Positions 32,898 to 43,705 of a stretch of 64,000 nucleotides of DNA are shown here, one piece after another (position 1 is the first letter of the stretch; each line of letters begins with the position of its first letter). Location: NCBI RefSeq assembly GCF_021474685.1, contig NZ_JAKEIT010000005.1, positions 1 to 64,000 on the forward strand, given 5' to 3'. The position numbers were made by a program, and so were the translations under genes. Below the pieces are notes generated by a model. The model was given only the letters and a program-made list of their open reading frames with translations, made no database searches and was not told the DNA's origin. This stretch comes from Tetragenococcus halophilus (GTDB lineage: Bacteria > Bacillota > Bacilli > Lactobacillales > Enterococcaceae).

Positions 32898-34030
32898 TTT
32901 TTCTCATGTTTATTTTTATGTTTTGTCTTATTTAATATCTGTTGTCGGTGTCTGCGATTACCTACAAATTTCAATGTGTGCATTAATGGTTGTCGATTTT
33001 CACCAACTAAACCGATTAGTTCAATAAATAACTCTAAACCAAATAATGTACTGATCACAAGTAATATAATCGCCCAAGTACTAGCATAATTCATTAACAG
33101 TGCAATCAGAGCAAACACCATAGCTAAAGCATAAATCGTAAGGACTGCACCACGATGAGTAAAACCTAAAGAGAGCAAACGATGATGTAAATGCATTTTA
33201 TCAGCTGATGAAATCGGCTTTTTATTAAAATAACGGCGTAACATCGCATAAACCGTATCAGTAATAGGAACGCCCAAAATAAACATAGGAGTCAAAACCG
33301 AAATAAATGTCGCATTTTTTAACCCTTGCAAAGAAAAAACAGAAATCATAAACCCTAAAAACAGAGCCCCAGTGTCTCCTAAAAATACCGTTGCCGGGTG
33401 AAAGTTATAAGGGAAAAAGCCGGCGATTGCAGCCACTAGAGAAAAAATCATGATCGCAAGTGGAACACCATTGGTTGGCAAAAAGAAATAACTAATTAGA
33501 CCAATGGTTACTAAAGCAATCACTGCTATACCACAAGCCAAACCATCTAAACCGTCGATCAAATTGACTGCGTTGGTGATCGCCAGTATCCAAATAAGTG
33601 TCATAGGCAAACTCAACCAACCCAATTGAAAGGAACCCAAAAAAGGAATTGAAATCGTATTGATGGTGATATCTCCAATAAAATAAATCACCAAAGAAGC
33701 TGCAATGATCCCTAATGTTTTTTGCATTGGCGTTATCTCAAAGATATCATCAGCTAAACCTGTTAAAATGATAATAAAAGCAGCAATTAGCATGGGCAAA
33801 ATCTGCTTTGCATCTAACATATCATTAAATTCCCAGACAATAGCCACAACAAATGAAATAAAAATACTTAATCCACCTGCTGTGGGCATCGTTTTCTCAT
33901 TAATACGACGTTCTCCAGGACGGTCGACAGCGCCGATTTTAAAAGACAATAATTTAAGCAATGGCGTTAAGATAATTGACAAAAACATTGTCGCAAATAA
34001 TTTTAATATAAATTGAAACGTGAAACCCAT
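32894..34030 (-). CDS. tagO: Undecaprenyl-phosphate GlcNAc-1-phosphate transferase, TagO/WecA type
   Basis: A 378-residue integral membrane enzyme with about eleven hydrophobic segments. It transfers a sugar-1-phosphate, normally GlcNAc-1-P, to undecaprenyl phosphate and so starts wall teichoic acid or polysaccharide synthesis. The family's acidic motifs are ADDIFEITPMQK, TNAVNLIDGLDGLACG and VFLGDTGALFLGF, and SADKMHLHHRLLSLG is the WecA/TagO-type HIHH-like loop that separates it from MraY. The basic tail ends KTKHKNKHEKK. MraY itself is encoded separately at 53512-54477. The tag name is by family; the polymer made is not known. Confidence 0.88.
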   Translation of the reverse strand: MGFTFQFILKLFATMFLSIILTPLLKLLSFKIGAVDRPGERRINEKTMPTAGGLSIFISFVVAIVWEFNDMLDAKQILPMLIAAFIIILTGLADDIFEITPMQKTLGIIAASLVIYFIGDITINTISIPFLGSFQLGWLSLPMTLIWILAITNAVNLIDGLDGLACGIAVIALVTIGLISYFFLPTNGVPLAIMIFSLVAAIAGFFPYNFHPATVFLGDTGALFLGFMISVFSLQGLKNATFISVLTPMFILGVPITDTVYAMLRRYFNKKPISSADKMHLHHRLLSLGFTHRGAVLTIYALAMVFALIALLMNYASTWAIILLVISTLFGLELFIELIGLVGENRQPLMHTLKFVGNRRHRQQILNKTKHKNKHEKK

Positions 34031-34063
34031 TCGTTTTTCTCGCTTTCATTCATCTTTTTTACT

Positions 34064-34933
34064 TCAGAAAATCTTGTCACTTTCTTTCAATTCGCCATTA
34101 TAAAACTCTTCCATCGAAGCATTTAACACGCTACCTAAAATAATGATCATGGCTGCAAAATTTAGCCATAACATCAAAACAACAAAACTTCCGATAATTT
34201 GATAACCGCTTACGGTTGTCGCAAAATACCTTGCATATAAACCAAATACTTGTGACAATAATAACCAACCAACTGTCGCAAAAATTGCCCCGGGAAGGAC
34301 TGAACGTAATTTCAACTTAACATTAGGTATCATCCAATAAATAATCGCCATTAATAGGAACAAAGCAACAAAAGTAAGTGGCCATTTTACTGTTTGGAAT
34401 ATATTTACAAATGAATCAGGGATTGCAAAAATCGGTTGTATAGCGTCCAACAGCACTTGCCCTGCACCAATAATAAGTGATAAAGCAACCATTGCAAACA
34501 AGAAGAGAATCAAAACAAGTACAGAAAGAATTCTCGCAACAATACCTGCACGTTGTTCGACCCCTAAACTTTTGTTCATCGCTTTTTGTAAAGCGTTGAT
34601 ACTTTTACTTGCAGACCAAATTGTGGTAATTGCCGAAATGGACAATAATCCACCTGAGCTTTGGGTAAGTAAGTCTTTGATCGCAGGCCCTAAAAATTGA
34701 TAAATTGTGCTTGGCATGATTTCTTGAATATATGGCAATACGGAACTAGGGTCAATGCTTAAAAAGGGGAGGATATTTCCCACAGTAATCAATAATGGAA
34801 AAAGAGATAGTAACAAATAATAAGCCACTACGATTGAATAAGTGGTAAATTCTGATATTTTAACTCTTTCTTTTGCAATACTAAAAAATCTCGAAATACT
34901 CTTCTGATCGTTACCAACTTCGTTTTTACTCAT
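34064..34933 (-). CDS. YihY/BrkB family membrane protein
   Basis: A 289-residue protein with six hydrophobic segments. It belongs to the YihY (formerly, wrongly, RNase BN) family, recognised by TTYSIVVAYYLLLSLFPLLI, then FLGPAIKDLL, and GSFVVLMLWLNFAAMIIILG. The function of the family is unsettled. It follows map by 12 bases on the same strand and is probably co-transcribed with it. The tail is short and acidic. Confidence 0.88.
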   Translation of the reverse strand: MSKNEVGNDQKSISRFFSIAKERVKISEFTTYSIVVAYYLLLSLFPLLITVGNILPFLSIDPSSVLPYIQEIMPSTIYQFLGPAIKDLLTQSSGGLLSISAITTIWSASKSINALQKAMNKSLGVEQRAGIVARILSVLVLILFLFAMVALSLIIGAGQVLLDAIQPIFAIPDSFVNIFQTVKWPLTFVALFLLMAIIYWMIPNVKLKLRSVLPGAIFATVGWLLLSQVFGLYARYFATTVSGYQIIGSFVVLMLWLNFAAMIIILGSVLNASMEEFYNGELKESDKIF

Positions 34934-34945
34934 TGCCTTCTCCTT

Positions 34946-35710
34946 TTAGTAGCTACCTTCTTCACCTTGGGAGGTCAAGATACGCGGTCCTTCCTTAGTA
35001 AGCGCTAAACTATGTTCATATTGGCAACTTAAACCACCATCTTGAGTATATGCGGTCCAACCATTTGAGTCCATTTTCATTTCCCAAGTTCCAGTGTTGA
35101 TCATAGGTTCAATTGTAATGACCATACCTTCTTTTAAGCGAAGTCCTTTGCCTTTTTTACCATAGTGTGGAATCGTTGGCTCTTCATGAATCGTAGGACC
35201 TATGCCATGACCAACAAAATCACGTACCACACTAAAGCCTTCTCCTTCAGCATATGTTTGAATCGCATGACCAATGTCTCCAATACGATTGCCCACTTGT
35301 GCTTGCTCAATACCAAGGTATAAAGCCTTTTTAGTAACTTCCATTAATTTTTTTACTTTTTCTGAAGGCTTTCCAACCACATATGCCCAACATGAATCAG
35401 ACACGGCACCTTTTAAATCAACGCACATGTCAACTTTTATTAAATCGCCCTCTTTTAAAGCTTTCTTCCGCGGAAAACCATGACAAATCTCGTCATTAAT
35501 ACTTGTACAAGTAGCGTATTCGTATCCTTCAAAGCCGATTTGTGCCGCGATTCCACCATGGCTTTCAATATAATCTCGCGCAAATTTTTCAATATCCCAG
35601 CTAGTCACACCAGGCTTAATAAATGACCGAAGTTGTTTATGTACATCTGCTAGTAAGGCTCCAGATTCATCCATACTATCAATTTCTCTATTTGATTTTA
35701 AAGTAATCAT
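34946..35710 (-). CDS. map: Methionine aminopeptidase, type I
   Basis: Removes the initiator methionine from new proteins. The 254-residue sequence has the pita-bread metal ligands in VDMCVDLKGAVSDSCWAY (two aspartates), FVGHGIGPTIHEEP (histidine), VITIEPMI and CQYEHSLAL (glutamates). A C-terminal RILTSQGEEGSY tail follows. Its ribosome site AAAGGAGACA precedes ATG 35710. It leads a probable two-gene unit with the YihY gene. Confidence 0.95.
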   Translation of the reverse strand: MITLKSNREIDSMDESGALLADVHKQLRSFIKPGVTSWDIEKFARDYIESHGGIAAQIGFEGYEYATCTSINDEICHGFPRKKALKEGDLIKVDMCVDLKGAVSDSCWAYVVGKPSEKVKKLMEVTKKALYLGIEQAQVGNRIGDIGHAIQTYAEGEGFSVVRDFVGHGIGPTIHEEPTIPHYGKKGKGLRLKEGMVITIEPMINTGTWEMKMDSNGWTAYTQDGGLSCQYEHSLALTKEGPRILTSQGEEGSY

Positions 35711-35799
35711 ATTTTTGTCTCCTTTATTGAAATCTTACTTATTTTACCACACGCGCTTCTTTTTTTCCAAATTCAAAGGAATGAAAAGCAAAGAGATAT

Positions 35800-35828
35800 T
35801 TCACTTAAGATGTTTTATTTGCTATAAT
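35800..35828 (+). promoter_or_regulatory. Probable flavodoxin promoter
   Basis: TTCACT (35800-35805) and a perfect TATAAT (35823-35828) are separated by 17 bases and lie about 60 bases upstream of the flavodoxin start. Confidence 0.6.
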
Positions 35829-35889
35829 AATAAAATAATAGCTATAAAATAAATATCCACTTTCGCTTGCGATAATTAGGAGGAAACAT

Positions 35890-36342
35890 ATGACTTCAGC
35901 AAAAATTATTTATGGTAGTTTAACAGGAAACACAGAAGTGATTGCTGATATTGTCTGTGAAGCTTTAGAAAACTTAAATATCGAAGTAGACATTGACGAA
36001 TGTACGCAAATTGACGCTGAAGAATTTAAAGAAGCTGATATTTGTATCATTGCGGCTTACACTTATGATGAAGGCACAATCCCAGAAGAAATGTTAGATC
36101 TTTATGAAGACTTACTACAATTAGATTTACAAGGCAAAGTATTTGGTGTATGCGGTTCGGGAGATACCTTTTACGAAAACTATGCTACAGCAGTAGATAG
36201 CTTTGAAGAGGCCTTTTTAACTGCCGGCGCTAAAAAGGGCGCTGAAAAAATCAAAGTTGATTTAGCCGCAGAAGAAGAAGATATTCAACAATTGAAAGCT
36301 TTTGCTTCCGAGTTAGTCACAACACAGCAGTCAATGATATAA
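35890..36342 (+). CDS. Flavodoxin
   Basis: A 150-residue short-chain flavodoxin, an FMN-carrying electron carrier. The phosphate loop is YGSLTGNTEVIADIV (residues 9-23); AAYTYDEGTIPEEM and VCGSGDTFYENYATAVD form the isoalloxazine-binding loops. Acidic residues dominate, as usual. AGGAGG lies 7 bases before the ATG. Redox partners are not encoded nearby. Confidence 0.93.
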   Translation: MTSAKIIYGSLTGNTEVIADIVCEALENLNIEVDIDECTQIDAEEFKEADICIIAAYTYDEGTIPEEMLDLYEDLLQLDLQGKVFGVCGSGDTFYENYATAVDSFEEAFLTAGAKKGAEKIKVDLAAEEEDIQQLKAFASELVTTQQSMI

Positions 36343-36381
36343 AAAAGCAAGAGCATTCTTAAAACGAATGTCCTTGCTTTT
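36343..36381. terminator. Terminator, flavodoxin / TetR gene
   Basis: AAAAGCAAGAGCATTC and GAATGTCCTTGCTTTT form a long stem followed by GTTTTAA. It is convergent and can serve both genes. Confidence 0.8.
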
Positions 36382-36384
36382 GTT

Positions 36385-36975
36385 TTAATGAAATTTAAAG
36401 CCTGAAAAAGCTTGATTTAATTCATCATTATTGGTCGTCAAATTTTTAATTGTTTCTGTTAATAAGGTTTTAATTTCTTCATTCGTTGGCTTCATAATAT
36501 TGGCAGCAGTTAGAGCAGCAAGACCTGTCACTACAATCCAAAAACCTGCATATAAGGCAGAAAGTTTATCTTCCGGCAAATTTTTATATTCCGGAATTTG
36601 TTGAACCAGATCGACAAAATAATCAAAAGAAAACTTCTGAATGGACTTATCGCCTAAACCTTCTTCTAAATATAAAGCTTTATACAACTTCTTTTCTTTA
36701 GTTGCAAACTCAATGTAGTTAAAACCTAAGTCGACTAATTTATTCCCGGAGTGTTCTTTTGGAAGGACTTCAGCAGAAAGGTAGTTAAAAATTTCTTTGA
36801 GTAATGCTTGCTTTAAATCTTCCATGTTTTTAAATTCTAGATAAATCGGTTGAGTGGAGCACTTCATTTTGGCCGCGATATTTCGTGCAGTAAATCTGGC
36901 GAAACCTTCTTTTGCAACAACTTCATAAGCCGCTTTTAATATCTGGTCTCTTGTGATCGTTTTCTTTCTTGCCAT
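36385..36975 (-). CDS. TetR/AcrR family transcriptional regulator
   Basis: A 196-residue regulator starting MARKKTITRDQILKAAYEVV at the ATG at 36975, behind TAAGGAGGCAG; the upstream in-frame extension has no ribosome site. The helix-turn-helix is FTARNIAAKMKCSTQPIYLEF (about residues 29-49). C-terminal sequence resembles the WHG-type domain found in some lactic acid bacterial regulators. It is divergent from an M29 aminopeptidase gene 217 bases away, but its target is not evident. Confidence 0.88.
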   Translation of the reverse strand: MARKKTITRDQILKAAYEVVAKEGFARFTARNIAAKMKCSTQPIYLEFKNMEDLKQALLKEIFNYLSAEVLPKEHSGNKLVDLGFNYIEFATKEKKLYKALYLEEGLGDKSIQKFSFDYFVDLVQQIPEYKNLPEDKLSALYAGFWIVVTGLAALTAANIMKPTNEEIKTLLTETIKNLTTNNDELNQAFSGFKFH

Positions 36976-37192
36976 TTGTTTCTGCCTCCTTAAATGACGA
37001 GTACTGTTATTTATCATTTTATTCATTCTACCATTTTTTTCCAATAATTCAAAATTACATGTTACTTTTCTTTTCAAAAAACTGTTAAAACCAATAAAAT
37101 AAGACATTTATGCTTATTTTATTAAGACGATAATTTGTTTCTATATTATCTTAATGTTATTATATTAAAGTATTGTAAAGGAGGAATAAAAG

Positions 37193-38428
37193 ATGAATTC
37201 CGCAAAATTTAAAGAAAATTTAGATAAATACGCGCAACTAATTGTAGAAATGGGTGTTAATGTACAACAGTCCCACACTGTTGTTTTACAAATCAATGTT
37301 GAACAAGCGCCGTTAGCACGATTGATTACAAAAAAAGCCTATGAACTTAAGGCTGCTGAAGTAATTGTTGAATGGTCAGATGAAATCATTCAAAAAGAGT
37401 TTTTAACACATGCTTCCTTCGATCGAATTGAAAACTTTCCTCAGTACAAAATCGATCAGGCAGATGAATGGATAAAAAAAGGTGCTAGTCGTATCTCTGT
37501 TATCTCTTCTGATCCTGGCGCATTAGCTGATGTTGATAGTAAGCGAGTTGCTGCTTATCAAAAAGCCGCTGGTAAAGGTTTAGCTAAATTACGTAAAGCA
37601 ACTCAATCAAATCAGGTTAGTTGGACAGTTGTAGCCGCCGCTGGTGAAAACTGGGCCCAAAAGGTATTTCCAGATCTGACAAAAGAACAAGCTGTAGACG
37701 CCTTGTGGAATGAAATTTTTAAAACCGCGCGAGTAGATCATGAAGATCCGGTAGCTGCTTGGAAAAAGCATGACGACGCTTTAGAAGCAAAAGCTAATGA
37801 ATTAAATGAACAACAATTTGACACTCTTCATTATAAAGCACCCGGGACCGATTTAACTATTGGCCTTCCAAAAAATCATCTATGGGAAGGCGCTGGCAGT
37901 TTTAATGCTAGGGGCGAAAAATTTATTGCAAATATGCCAACTGAAGAGGTGTTTACGGCCCCTGATAGTCGACGTATTGATGGTTTTATTTCAAGTACAA
38001 AACCATTAAGTTATGCAGGTTCTATCATCTCAGGCATGAAATTTACTTTTAAAGATGGTAAAGTCATTGATTTTTCTGCGGAAAAAGGACAAGATGTCTT
38101 AGAAAACTTGTTAGAAACAGATGAAGGTGCTAAATCTCTTGGAGAAGTAGCTTTAGTTCCTGATCCTTCCCCTATTTCACAATCAGGGATCATCTTTTTC
38201 AACACTTTATTTGACGAAAATGCCTCCAACCACTTAGCATTAGGCTCTGCCTATGCCTTCAATCTTCAAGGTGGAACTGAAATGAGCGATGAAGAACTTA
38301 GAAAACGTGGATTAAACTTAAGCCAAACACATGTTGACTTTATGGTAGGTTCCAATCAAATGTCAATCGACGGTATCAAAACAGACGGTACAGTTGTCCC
38401 CGTTTTTCGCAATGGCGATTGGGCTTAA
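37193..38428 (+). CDS. Aminopeptidase, peptidase family M29 (PepS/AmpS-like)
   Basis: A 411-residue cytoplasmic dinuclear-metal aminopeptidase that trims N-terminal residues from peptides. The family motif NMPTEEVFTAPD provides two glutamates of the metal site; HLALGSAYAF and LSQTHVDFMVGS provide the remaining histidine and aspartate ligands. Length is typical. AAAGGAGGAAT precedes the ATG. It is followed by a terminator. Divergence from the TetR gene may or may not mean control by it. Confidence 0.92.
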   Translation: MNSAKFKENLDKYAQLIVEMGVNVQQSHTVVLQINVEQAPLARLITKKAYELKAAEVIVEWSDEIIQKEFLTHASFDRIENFPQYKIDQADEWIKKGASRISVISSDPGALADVDSKRVAAYQKAAGKGLAKLRKATQSNQVSWTVVAAAGENWAQKVFPDLTKEQAVDALWNEIFKTARVDHEDPVAAWKKHDDALEAKANELNEQQFDTLHYKAPGTDLTIGLPKNHLWEGAGSFNARGEKFIANMPTEEVFTAPDSRRIDGFISSTKPLSYAGSIISGMKFTFKDGKVIDFSAEKGQDVLENLLETDEGAKSLGEVALVPDPSPISQSGIIFFNTLFDENASNHLALGSAYAFNLQGGTEMSDEELRKRGLNLSQTHVDFMVGSNQMSIDGIKTDGTVVPVFRNGDWA

Positions 38429-38438
38429 TAAGAACCAC

Positions 38439-38476
38439 CGGCAAAAACGGAGATTCTTCGTTTTTGCTTTTTTTAT
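38439..38476 (+). terminator. Terminator of the M29 aminopeptidase gene
   Basis: GCAAAAACGGA and TTCGTTTTTGC enclose a short loop and are followed by TTTTTTT. Confidence 0.85.
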
Positions 38477-38571
38477 AAAATTTTCATTTTTCCAAGAGGT
38501 ACAAGTATTTTGCGTAGTAAAAGCGATAAATATTTGTTAAAATCAACTTCATACAGAAGGGATGAAAAAAA

Positions 38572-39219
38572 ATGACCCCAAATAGGGAAGATTACCTCAA
38601 ATTAATTTTAGAGCTTGGTGGTGATCAATCAAAAATCAATAATAAACAAATCGTTTCAGGACTTGATATATCAGCAGCTTCTGTCAGTGAAATGATCAAT
38701 AAACTGGTAAAAGAAAACCTAGTAGAACACACCCCCTATCAGGGCGTCCAACTGACAGAAAAAGGATTGGAGAAAGCTAGTTCGCTTGTTCGCCGTCATC
38801 GTCTTTGGGAAGTCTTTTTAGTTGAGCATTTGAAGTATAGTTGGAATGAAGTTCATGACGATGCAGAGGTACTAGAACATGTAACCTCTGAAACACTTGC
38901 GCATCATTTAAACGAATACTTAGAACAGCCAAAACAGTGTCCCCATGGCGGGATGATCCCTAAAGAAAACCAATTAGTTCATGAGAAAAAACGAGAAAAG
39001 CTTACTGATTATCCGGTAGGAACAAAAGTACGGATCGCGCGCGTCCTGGACGAACGTGAACTATTAGACTATTTAGTCGATATCAATGTAAGTATTAATG
39101 AAGAATACACGATTACTGACGTTGCTGCTTATGAAGGCCCGATCACTATCGAGACGCAAGACAAAAGGGTTCAAGTTAGTTATAAAGCAGCAAGCACCAT
39201 ATTTGTTGATAAAATTTAA
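38572..39219 (+). CDS. DtxR/MntR-family metal-dependent regulator
   Basis: A 215-residue metal-sensing repressor. The N-terminal winged helix contains QIVSGLDISAASVSEMINKL, followed by the dimerisation domain with metal ligands (RRHRLWEVFLVEHL, HDDAEVLEHV) and a C-terminal FeoA-like SH3 domain (YPVGTKVRIARVLD). Firmicute members usually respond to manganese or iron and control uptake genes; which metal is not decided here. It lies 39 bases before zwf on the same strand, so the two could be co-transcribed. Confidence 0.88.
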   Translation: MTPNREDYLKLILELGGDQSKINNKQIVSGLDISAASVSEMINKLVKENLVEHTPYQGVQLTEKGLEKASSLVRRHRLWEVFLVEHLKYSWNEVHDDAEVLEHVTSETLAHHLNEYLEQPKQCPHGGMIPKENQLVHEKKREKLTDYPVGTKVRIARVLDERELLDYLVDINVSINEEYTITDVAAYEGPITIETQDKRVQVSYKAASTIFVDKI

Positions 39220-39258
39220 GAACGACTCTGGTTAATTTTATTAAAGGAAGTGCAAAAA

Positions 39259-40779
39259 ATGGAAACCAAAAATGTATTGATGACTATATTCGGTGGAACA
39301 GGCGATCTGGCAAGACGTAAATTATATCCTTCTTTATTCCGTTTATACCAAAAAGGAGATCTAAACGATGATTTTGCAGTTATTGGAACTGCACGCCGTC
39401 CATGGAGTGATGAAACCTACCATCAAGTAATCAAAGATTCAATCGCAAGTTTTGAACCATCAGATAAAGAAGCACAAGATTTTGCTTCTCATTTTTATTA
39501 TCAGTCACATAATGTTAAAGATACAAGTCACTACGATGTATTGAAAGAATTAAGTGATCAGTTGGATGAAAAATATAACATCCAAGGAAATCGTATTTTT
39601 TATCTAGCGATGTCCCCCAACTTTTTTGGCACCATTGTTTCCCACTTAAAATCTCAAGGAATGATGGATACAAACGGTTACCATCGGGTGATCATTGAAA
39701 AACCTTTTGGTAATGATTACCAGTCTGCTTTTGAATTAAATGAAGAAATCAACCAAGTCTTTGCAGAAGATGAAATTTACCGAATCGATCACTATTTAGG
39801 TAAAGAAATGATCCAAAATATTTCAGCGATTCGTTTTGCGAACCTGATCTTTGAATCTATTTGGAATAATCGATATATCGATAATATTCAAATCAGTTTG
39901 GCTGAAGAAGTAGGCGTTGAAGAACGCGCAGGTTATTATGACAAAAGTGGTGCCTTAAAAGATATGGTACAAAACCACATTTTACAAATGCTGTCACTAC
40001 TTGCTATGGAACCACCTGTTGCTTTTTCTGAAAAAGGTATAAGAGCGGAAAAAATTAAAGCTTTAGATTCTATTCGTATGTATTCAGAAAATGAAGTAAG
40101 AAACAACTTCATTCGAGGACAGTATACTGAAGGTGAAATTGGTGATCAACATTTTAAAGGCTATCGAGATGAGGAAAATGTCGACAAAAATTCTTTAACG
40201 GAAACTTTTGTCGCTGGGAAATTTTTAATAGATAATTTCCGCTGGTCCGGCGTTCCTTTTTATGTCCGTACGGGAAAACATTTAACAGAAAAAGGAACAC
40301 GTATTAATATCGTCTTTAAACAAGTTCCAGTGAATATTTTCAAAAATTCTATTACCGGTCCTCATGAACAAAAACAATTAGATTCCAATGTTTTGACGAT
40401 TTACATTCAACCTACTGAAGGTTTTTCCCTAATCATGAATGGTAAGGAAATTGGTCAAGTTTTCCAAACAGAACCAGTAAAATTAGAGCATCGTAATAGC
40501 GCCGATATTATCGAAAACACGCCAGAAGCTTATGAAAAGCTATTGCTGGATGTTTTAAATGGCGACGGTACAAACTTCACTCACTGGGATGAAGTTGCGC
40601 AATCTTGGCGCATTGTCGATCGTATTCGTCAAACTTGGGATAAAGATCAACAAACCCCTCCTGGTTATCCAGCCGGTACGATGGGCCCTGAAGAAGCCTA
40701 TCAATTACTCGAAAAGGATGGCCGACATTGGATCTGGGAACCTGATGAATGGTATCGTCAACGTGGTTTGTTAAAATAA
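39259..40779 (+). CDS. zwf: Glucose-6-phosphate 1-dehydrogenase
   Basis: Oxidises glucose-6-phosphate to 6-phosphogluconolactone, producing NADPH at the entry of the oxidative pentose phosphate route. The nucleotide site FGGTGDLARRKLYP lies at residues 11-24 and the active-site motif RIDHYLGKE at residues 175-183. I start at ATG 39259 (METKNVLMTIF), behind AAAGGAAG; a GTG three codons upstream overlaps that site. The 506-residue length is normal. A strong terminator follows. Confidence 0.96.
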   Translation: METKNVLMTIFGGTGDLARRKLYPSLFRLYQKGDLNDDFAVIGTARRPWSDETYHQVIKDSIASFEPSDKEAQDFASHFYYQSHNVKDTSHYDVLKELSDQLDEKYNIQGNRIFYLAMSPNFFGTIVSHLKSQGMMDTNGYHRVIIEKPFGNDYQSAFELNEEINQVFAEDEIYRIDHYLGKEMIQNISAIRFANLIFESIWNNRYIDNIQISLAEEVGVEERAGYYDKSGALKDMVQNHILQMLSLLAMEPPVAFSEKGIRAEKIKALDSIRMYSENEVRNNFIRGQYTEGEIGDQHFKGYRDEENVDKNSLTETFVAGKFLIDNFRWSGVPFYVRTGKHLTEKGTRINIVFKQVPVNIFKNSITGPHEQKQLDSNVLTIYIQPTEGFSLIMNGKEIGQVFQTEPVKLEHRNSADIIENTPEAYEKLLLDVLNGDGTNFTHWDEVAQSWRIVDRIRQTWDKDQQTPPGYPAGTMGPEEAYQLLEKDGRHWIWEPDEWYRQRGLLK

Positions 40780-40789
40780 TATAGCTAAA

Positions 40790-40830
40790 CAAAAATTCCG
40801 GACAAAATAAATCTTGTCCGGAATTTTTTA
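40790..40830. terminator. Terminator between zwf and ileS
   Basis: AAAATTCCGGACAA and TTGTCCGGAATTTT surround an 8-base loop and are followed by T residues. It is between convergent genes and can act on both. Confidence 0.9.
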
Positions 40831-40858
40831 TGTTATAAAGCTTTTACTTTTCTAAATG

Positions 40859-43651
40859 CTATTCAAAACCTGTTTGGATTGCTTCAGGATGTTCATCTTC
40901 TACAATAGCAGCACAGTGGCTACACATAGTTGGGAAGTTTTCATTTTCTCCTACGCTGGTTCTTACTTGGCGACAGCGCTGGCAAACTGGACCGTCTGCT
41001 TTTTCGACTAAAATAGCTACATCATCAAATACTACAGCATCTTCGGGTACTTCTTTACCAAGCTCTTCAACTTCAAAGAAGTCAGGAGAAACAATCAATA
41101 ATTGAGCAATATTAGCATCTGTAGCTGTTAACATCGATTTTACTTGCTCATTTGGATAAATTGTCACTTTAGCTTCCATTGATTTACCGATTAGTTTTTC
41201 ATCTCTAGCAATTTCTAATGCTTTTAATACTTTATCACGGAAGTTCATGAATGCATTCCAAATGTCCATTAATTCATCCTGATTTGCATAAACTTGATAA
41301 GCAGGAAAATCTGTTAACTGTGCATATTCTGTTTCTTCTTTTAAGTAAGACCAGATTTCCTCAGCTGTAAATGGAATGATTGGCGTTAGCAATTTAGCAA
41401 TTGCAACTGTCGCTTCGTAAAAAACAGTTTGCATACAACGACGTGAATAACTGTCTTCTTCTTCAATATAAACAACATCTTTAGCAAAGTCCAAATAAAA
41501 TGAAGATAGATCAACCGTAATAAAATTTAAAATCGTACGATAAACGTGTAAAAAGTCATATTTTTCATAACCATTATCTCGTACTTCTTTAATCACTTTA
41601 TTTAAACGAATCATCATATATTTATCTACTGAACGTAAATCAACAAATGCTACACCATTTGTTTTTGGATCAAAGTCACTCGTATTAGCTAATAAAAACC
41701 TTACCGTATTTCTAATCTTACGATAGACTTCTGATACTTGTTTTAAAATATCCATAGAAACTCTAACATCAGATTCGTAATCAACACTGCTAACCCATAA
41801 ACGTAAAATATCAGCACCCATTTGTTTAATCACTTTATCCGGAACAATGGTATTTCCTAGCGACTTACTCATTTTACGGCCTTCACCGTCCAGAGTAAAT
41901 CCTTGAGATAACACCGATTTATAGGGCGCTTTGCCACTAACGGCCACACTAGTAGTGATACTAGAGTTGAACCAACCACGATATTGGTCAGAACCTTCTA
42001 AATACATATCAGCTGGGAAAGTCAATTCGTCTCGTTGTCGCAACACAGCTTCATGAGAAGAACCAGAATCAAACCAAACGTCCATAATATCTGTTTCTTT
42101 AGTAAACTCTCCATTAGGCGAACCTGGGTGAGTAAAACCTTCTGGCAATAAGTCTTTGGCCTCACGTTCAAACCAAACATTAGAACCATATTTTTCAAAT
42201 AATTGTGCTACATGTTCGATCGTTTCTGGGGTAATAATCGCTTCTTCATTTTCCGCATAGAAAATAGGTAGTGGTACGCCCCAAGCACGTTGCCTTGAGA
42301 TAACCCAGTCACCTCGGTCGCGGATCATATTATACAAACGTGATTCTCCCCATGGGATAATCCAGTCAACTTTTTCAATTTCATCTAAAATATTTTGCCG
42401 GAATTGATCTATCGAGGCAAACCACTGCGGCGTTGCCCTAAAGATAACTGGTTTTTTTGTACGCCAATCATGAGGATAACTATGGACATAAAAGTCAAGG
42501 TTTAATAAAGCACCTTTTTCTTTTAGCAAATCAGTTATCATAGGATTCGCTTTATCATAAAAAATTCCTTCAAAACCCGGTGCTTCTTCGGTAAATACAC
42601 CTCGGCTATCAACCGGCGAGAGAACTGGAAGCCCATATTTCTTAGCTACATAATAGTCATCTTCCCCATGACCAGGCGAAGTATGAACCAAACCTGTACC
42701 AGAATCTAAAGTGACATGATCTCCTAAAATAAGTAAAGAAGTACGATCGTAAAACGGATGTTGGGCTGTCATATTTTCCAACTGACTGCCCTTAAATTCT
42801 TGTAGTATTTCTACATTCTCCCAACCCAATACTTCTTGTACTTCATCTAATAAGTCCTTAGCAACCACATACTTATGACCATCTGCATCGACTTGTACAT
42901 AATTAAAATCGGGATGAACCGTAATTGCTAAGTTAGATGGAATGGTCCAAGGTGTGGTTGTCCAAATAATAAAGGACGTATCTTCATCTAAAAGATCTTT
43001 ACCATCTACTACTTGGAAACTAACATAAATCGAAGGTGATTTGATATCTTTATACTCGATTTCTGCTTCTGCTAAAGAGGACTCACTTGAAGGTGACCAA
43101 TAAATTGGCTTCATTCCTTTATAAATGTAACCTCTTTCCGCCATCTTACCAAAGACGCGGATTTCAGCTGCTTCATAACTAGGAGCTAATGTTAGATAAG
43201 GATCTTCCCACTCTCCTTGTACGCCTAAACGTTTGAAATCATCACGTTGTTTATCCACTTGTGTCATCGCGTATTCATAACATTTTTTTCGATACTCGGC
43301 AGTGGTCATTTCTTTTCTTTTGATGCCTTTATTGGCCAGTACTTGCTCGACAGGAAGCCCATGTGTATCCCAACCAGGAACATAAGGCGCACGGTAACCT
43401 GACATGGATTTTGCTCGAATGATAATATCCTTACTGATTTTATTTAACGCATGGCCAATATGAATATTTCCATTGGCAAAAGGAGGGCCATCGTGTAAAA
43501 CAAAAGTAGGCTTGCCTTCGTTTATTTTTTGTCGTCTTTCGTAGATATTGTTTTCTTCCCATTCTTGTTGCCAATTTCCTTCACGGTTAGGTAGATTGCC
43601 GCGCATTGGAAATTTTGTCTTTCCTAAATGAAGTGTATCTTTCATTTTCAT
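40859..43651 (-). CDS. ileS: Isoleucyl-tRNA synthetase
   Basis: A 930-residue class I synthetase charging tRNA-Ile. The HIGH motif is at residues 64-67 ([11 protein letters not shown]) and KMSKS near residue 593 ([11 protein letters not shown]). The editing domain ([12 protein letters not shown]) and the C-terminal zinc finger (CQRCRQV then CSHC) are present, marking the common bacterial type 1 enzyme. It is preceded by a T-box leader, so expression should rise when tRNA-Ile is uncharged. A dispersed repeat lies between the leader terminator and the gene. Confidence 0.97.
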   Translation of the reverse strand: MKMKDTLHLGKTKFPMRGNLPNREGNWQQEWEENNIYERRQKINEGKPTFVLHDGPPFANGNIHIGHALNKISKDIIIRAKSMSGYRAPYVPGWDTHGLPVEQVLANKGIKRKEMTTAEYRKKCYEYAMTQVDKQRDDFKRLGVQGEWEDPYLTLAPSYEAAEIRVFGKMAERGYIYKGMKPIYWSPSSESSLAEAEIEYKDIKSPSIYVSFQVVDGKDLLDEDTSFIIWTTTPWTIPSNLAITVHPDFNYVQVDADGHKYVVAKDLLDEVQEVLGWENVEILQEFKGSQLENMTAQHPFYDRTSLLILGDHVTLDSGTGLVHTSPGHGEDDYYVAKKYGLPVLSPVDSRGVFTEEAPGFEGIFYDKANPMITDLLKEKGALLNLDFYVHSYPHDWRTKKPVIFRATPQWFASIDQFRQNILDEIEKVDWIIPWGESRLYNMIRDRGDWVISRQRAWGVPLPIFYAENEEAIITPETIEHVAQLFEKYGSNVWFEREAKDLLPEGFTHPGSPNGEFTKETDIMDVWFDSGSSHEAVLRQRDELTFPADMYLEGSDQYRGWFNSSITTSVAVSGKAPYKSVLSQGFTLDGEGRKMSKSLGNTIVPDKVIKQMGADILRLWVSSVDYESDVRVSMDILKQVSEVYRKIRNTVRFLLANTSDFDPKTNGVAFVDLRSVDKYMMIRLNKVIKEVRDNGYEKYDFLHVYRTILNFITVDLSSFYLDFAKDVVYIEEEDSYSRRCMQTVFYEATVAIAKLLTPIIPFTAEEIWSYLKEETEYAQLTDFPAYQVYANQDELMDIWNAFMNFRDKVLKALEIARDEKLIGKSMEAKVTIYPNEQVKSMLTATDANIAQLLIVSPDFFEVEELGKEVPEDAVVFDDVAILVEKADGPVCQRCRQVRTSVGENENFPTMCSHCAAIVEDEHPEAIQTGFE

Positions 43652-43705
43652 TACAGTATCATTCCCCTTTATGATTATTTTAGCAAATAAAATTTAGAGA
43701 GTACG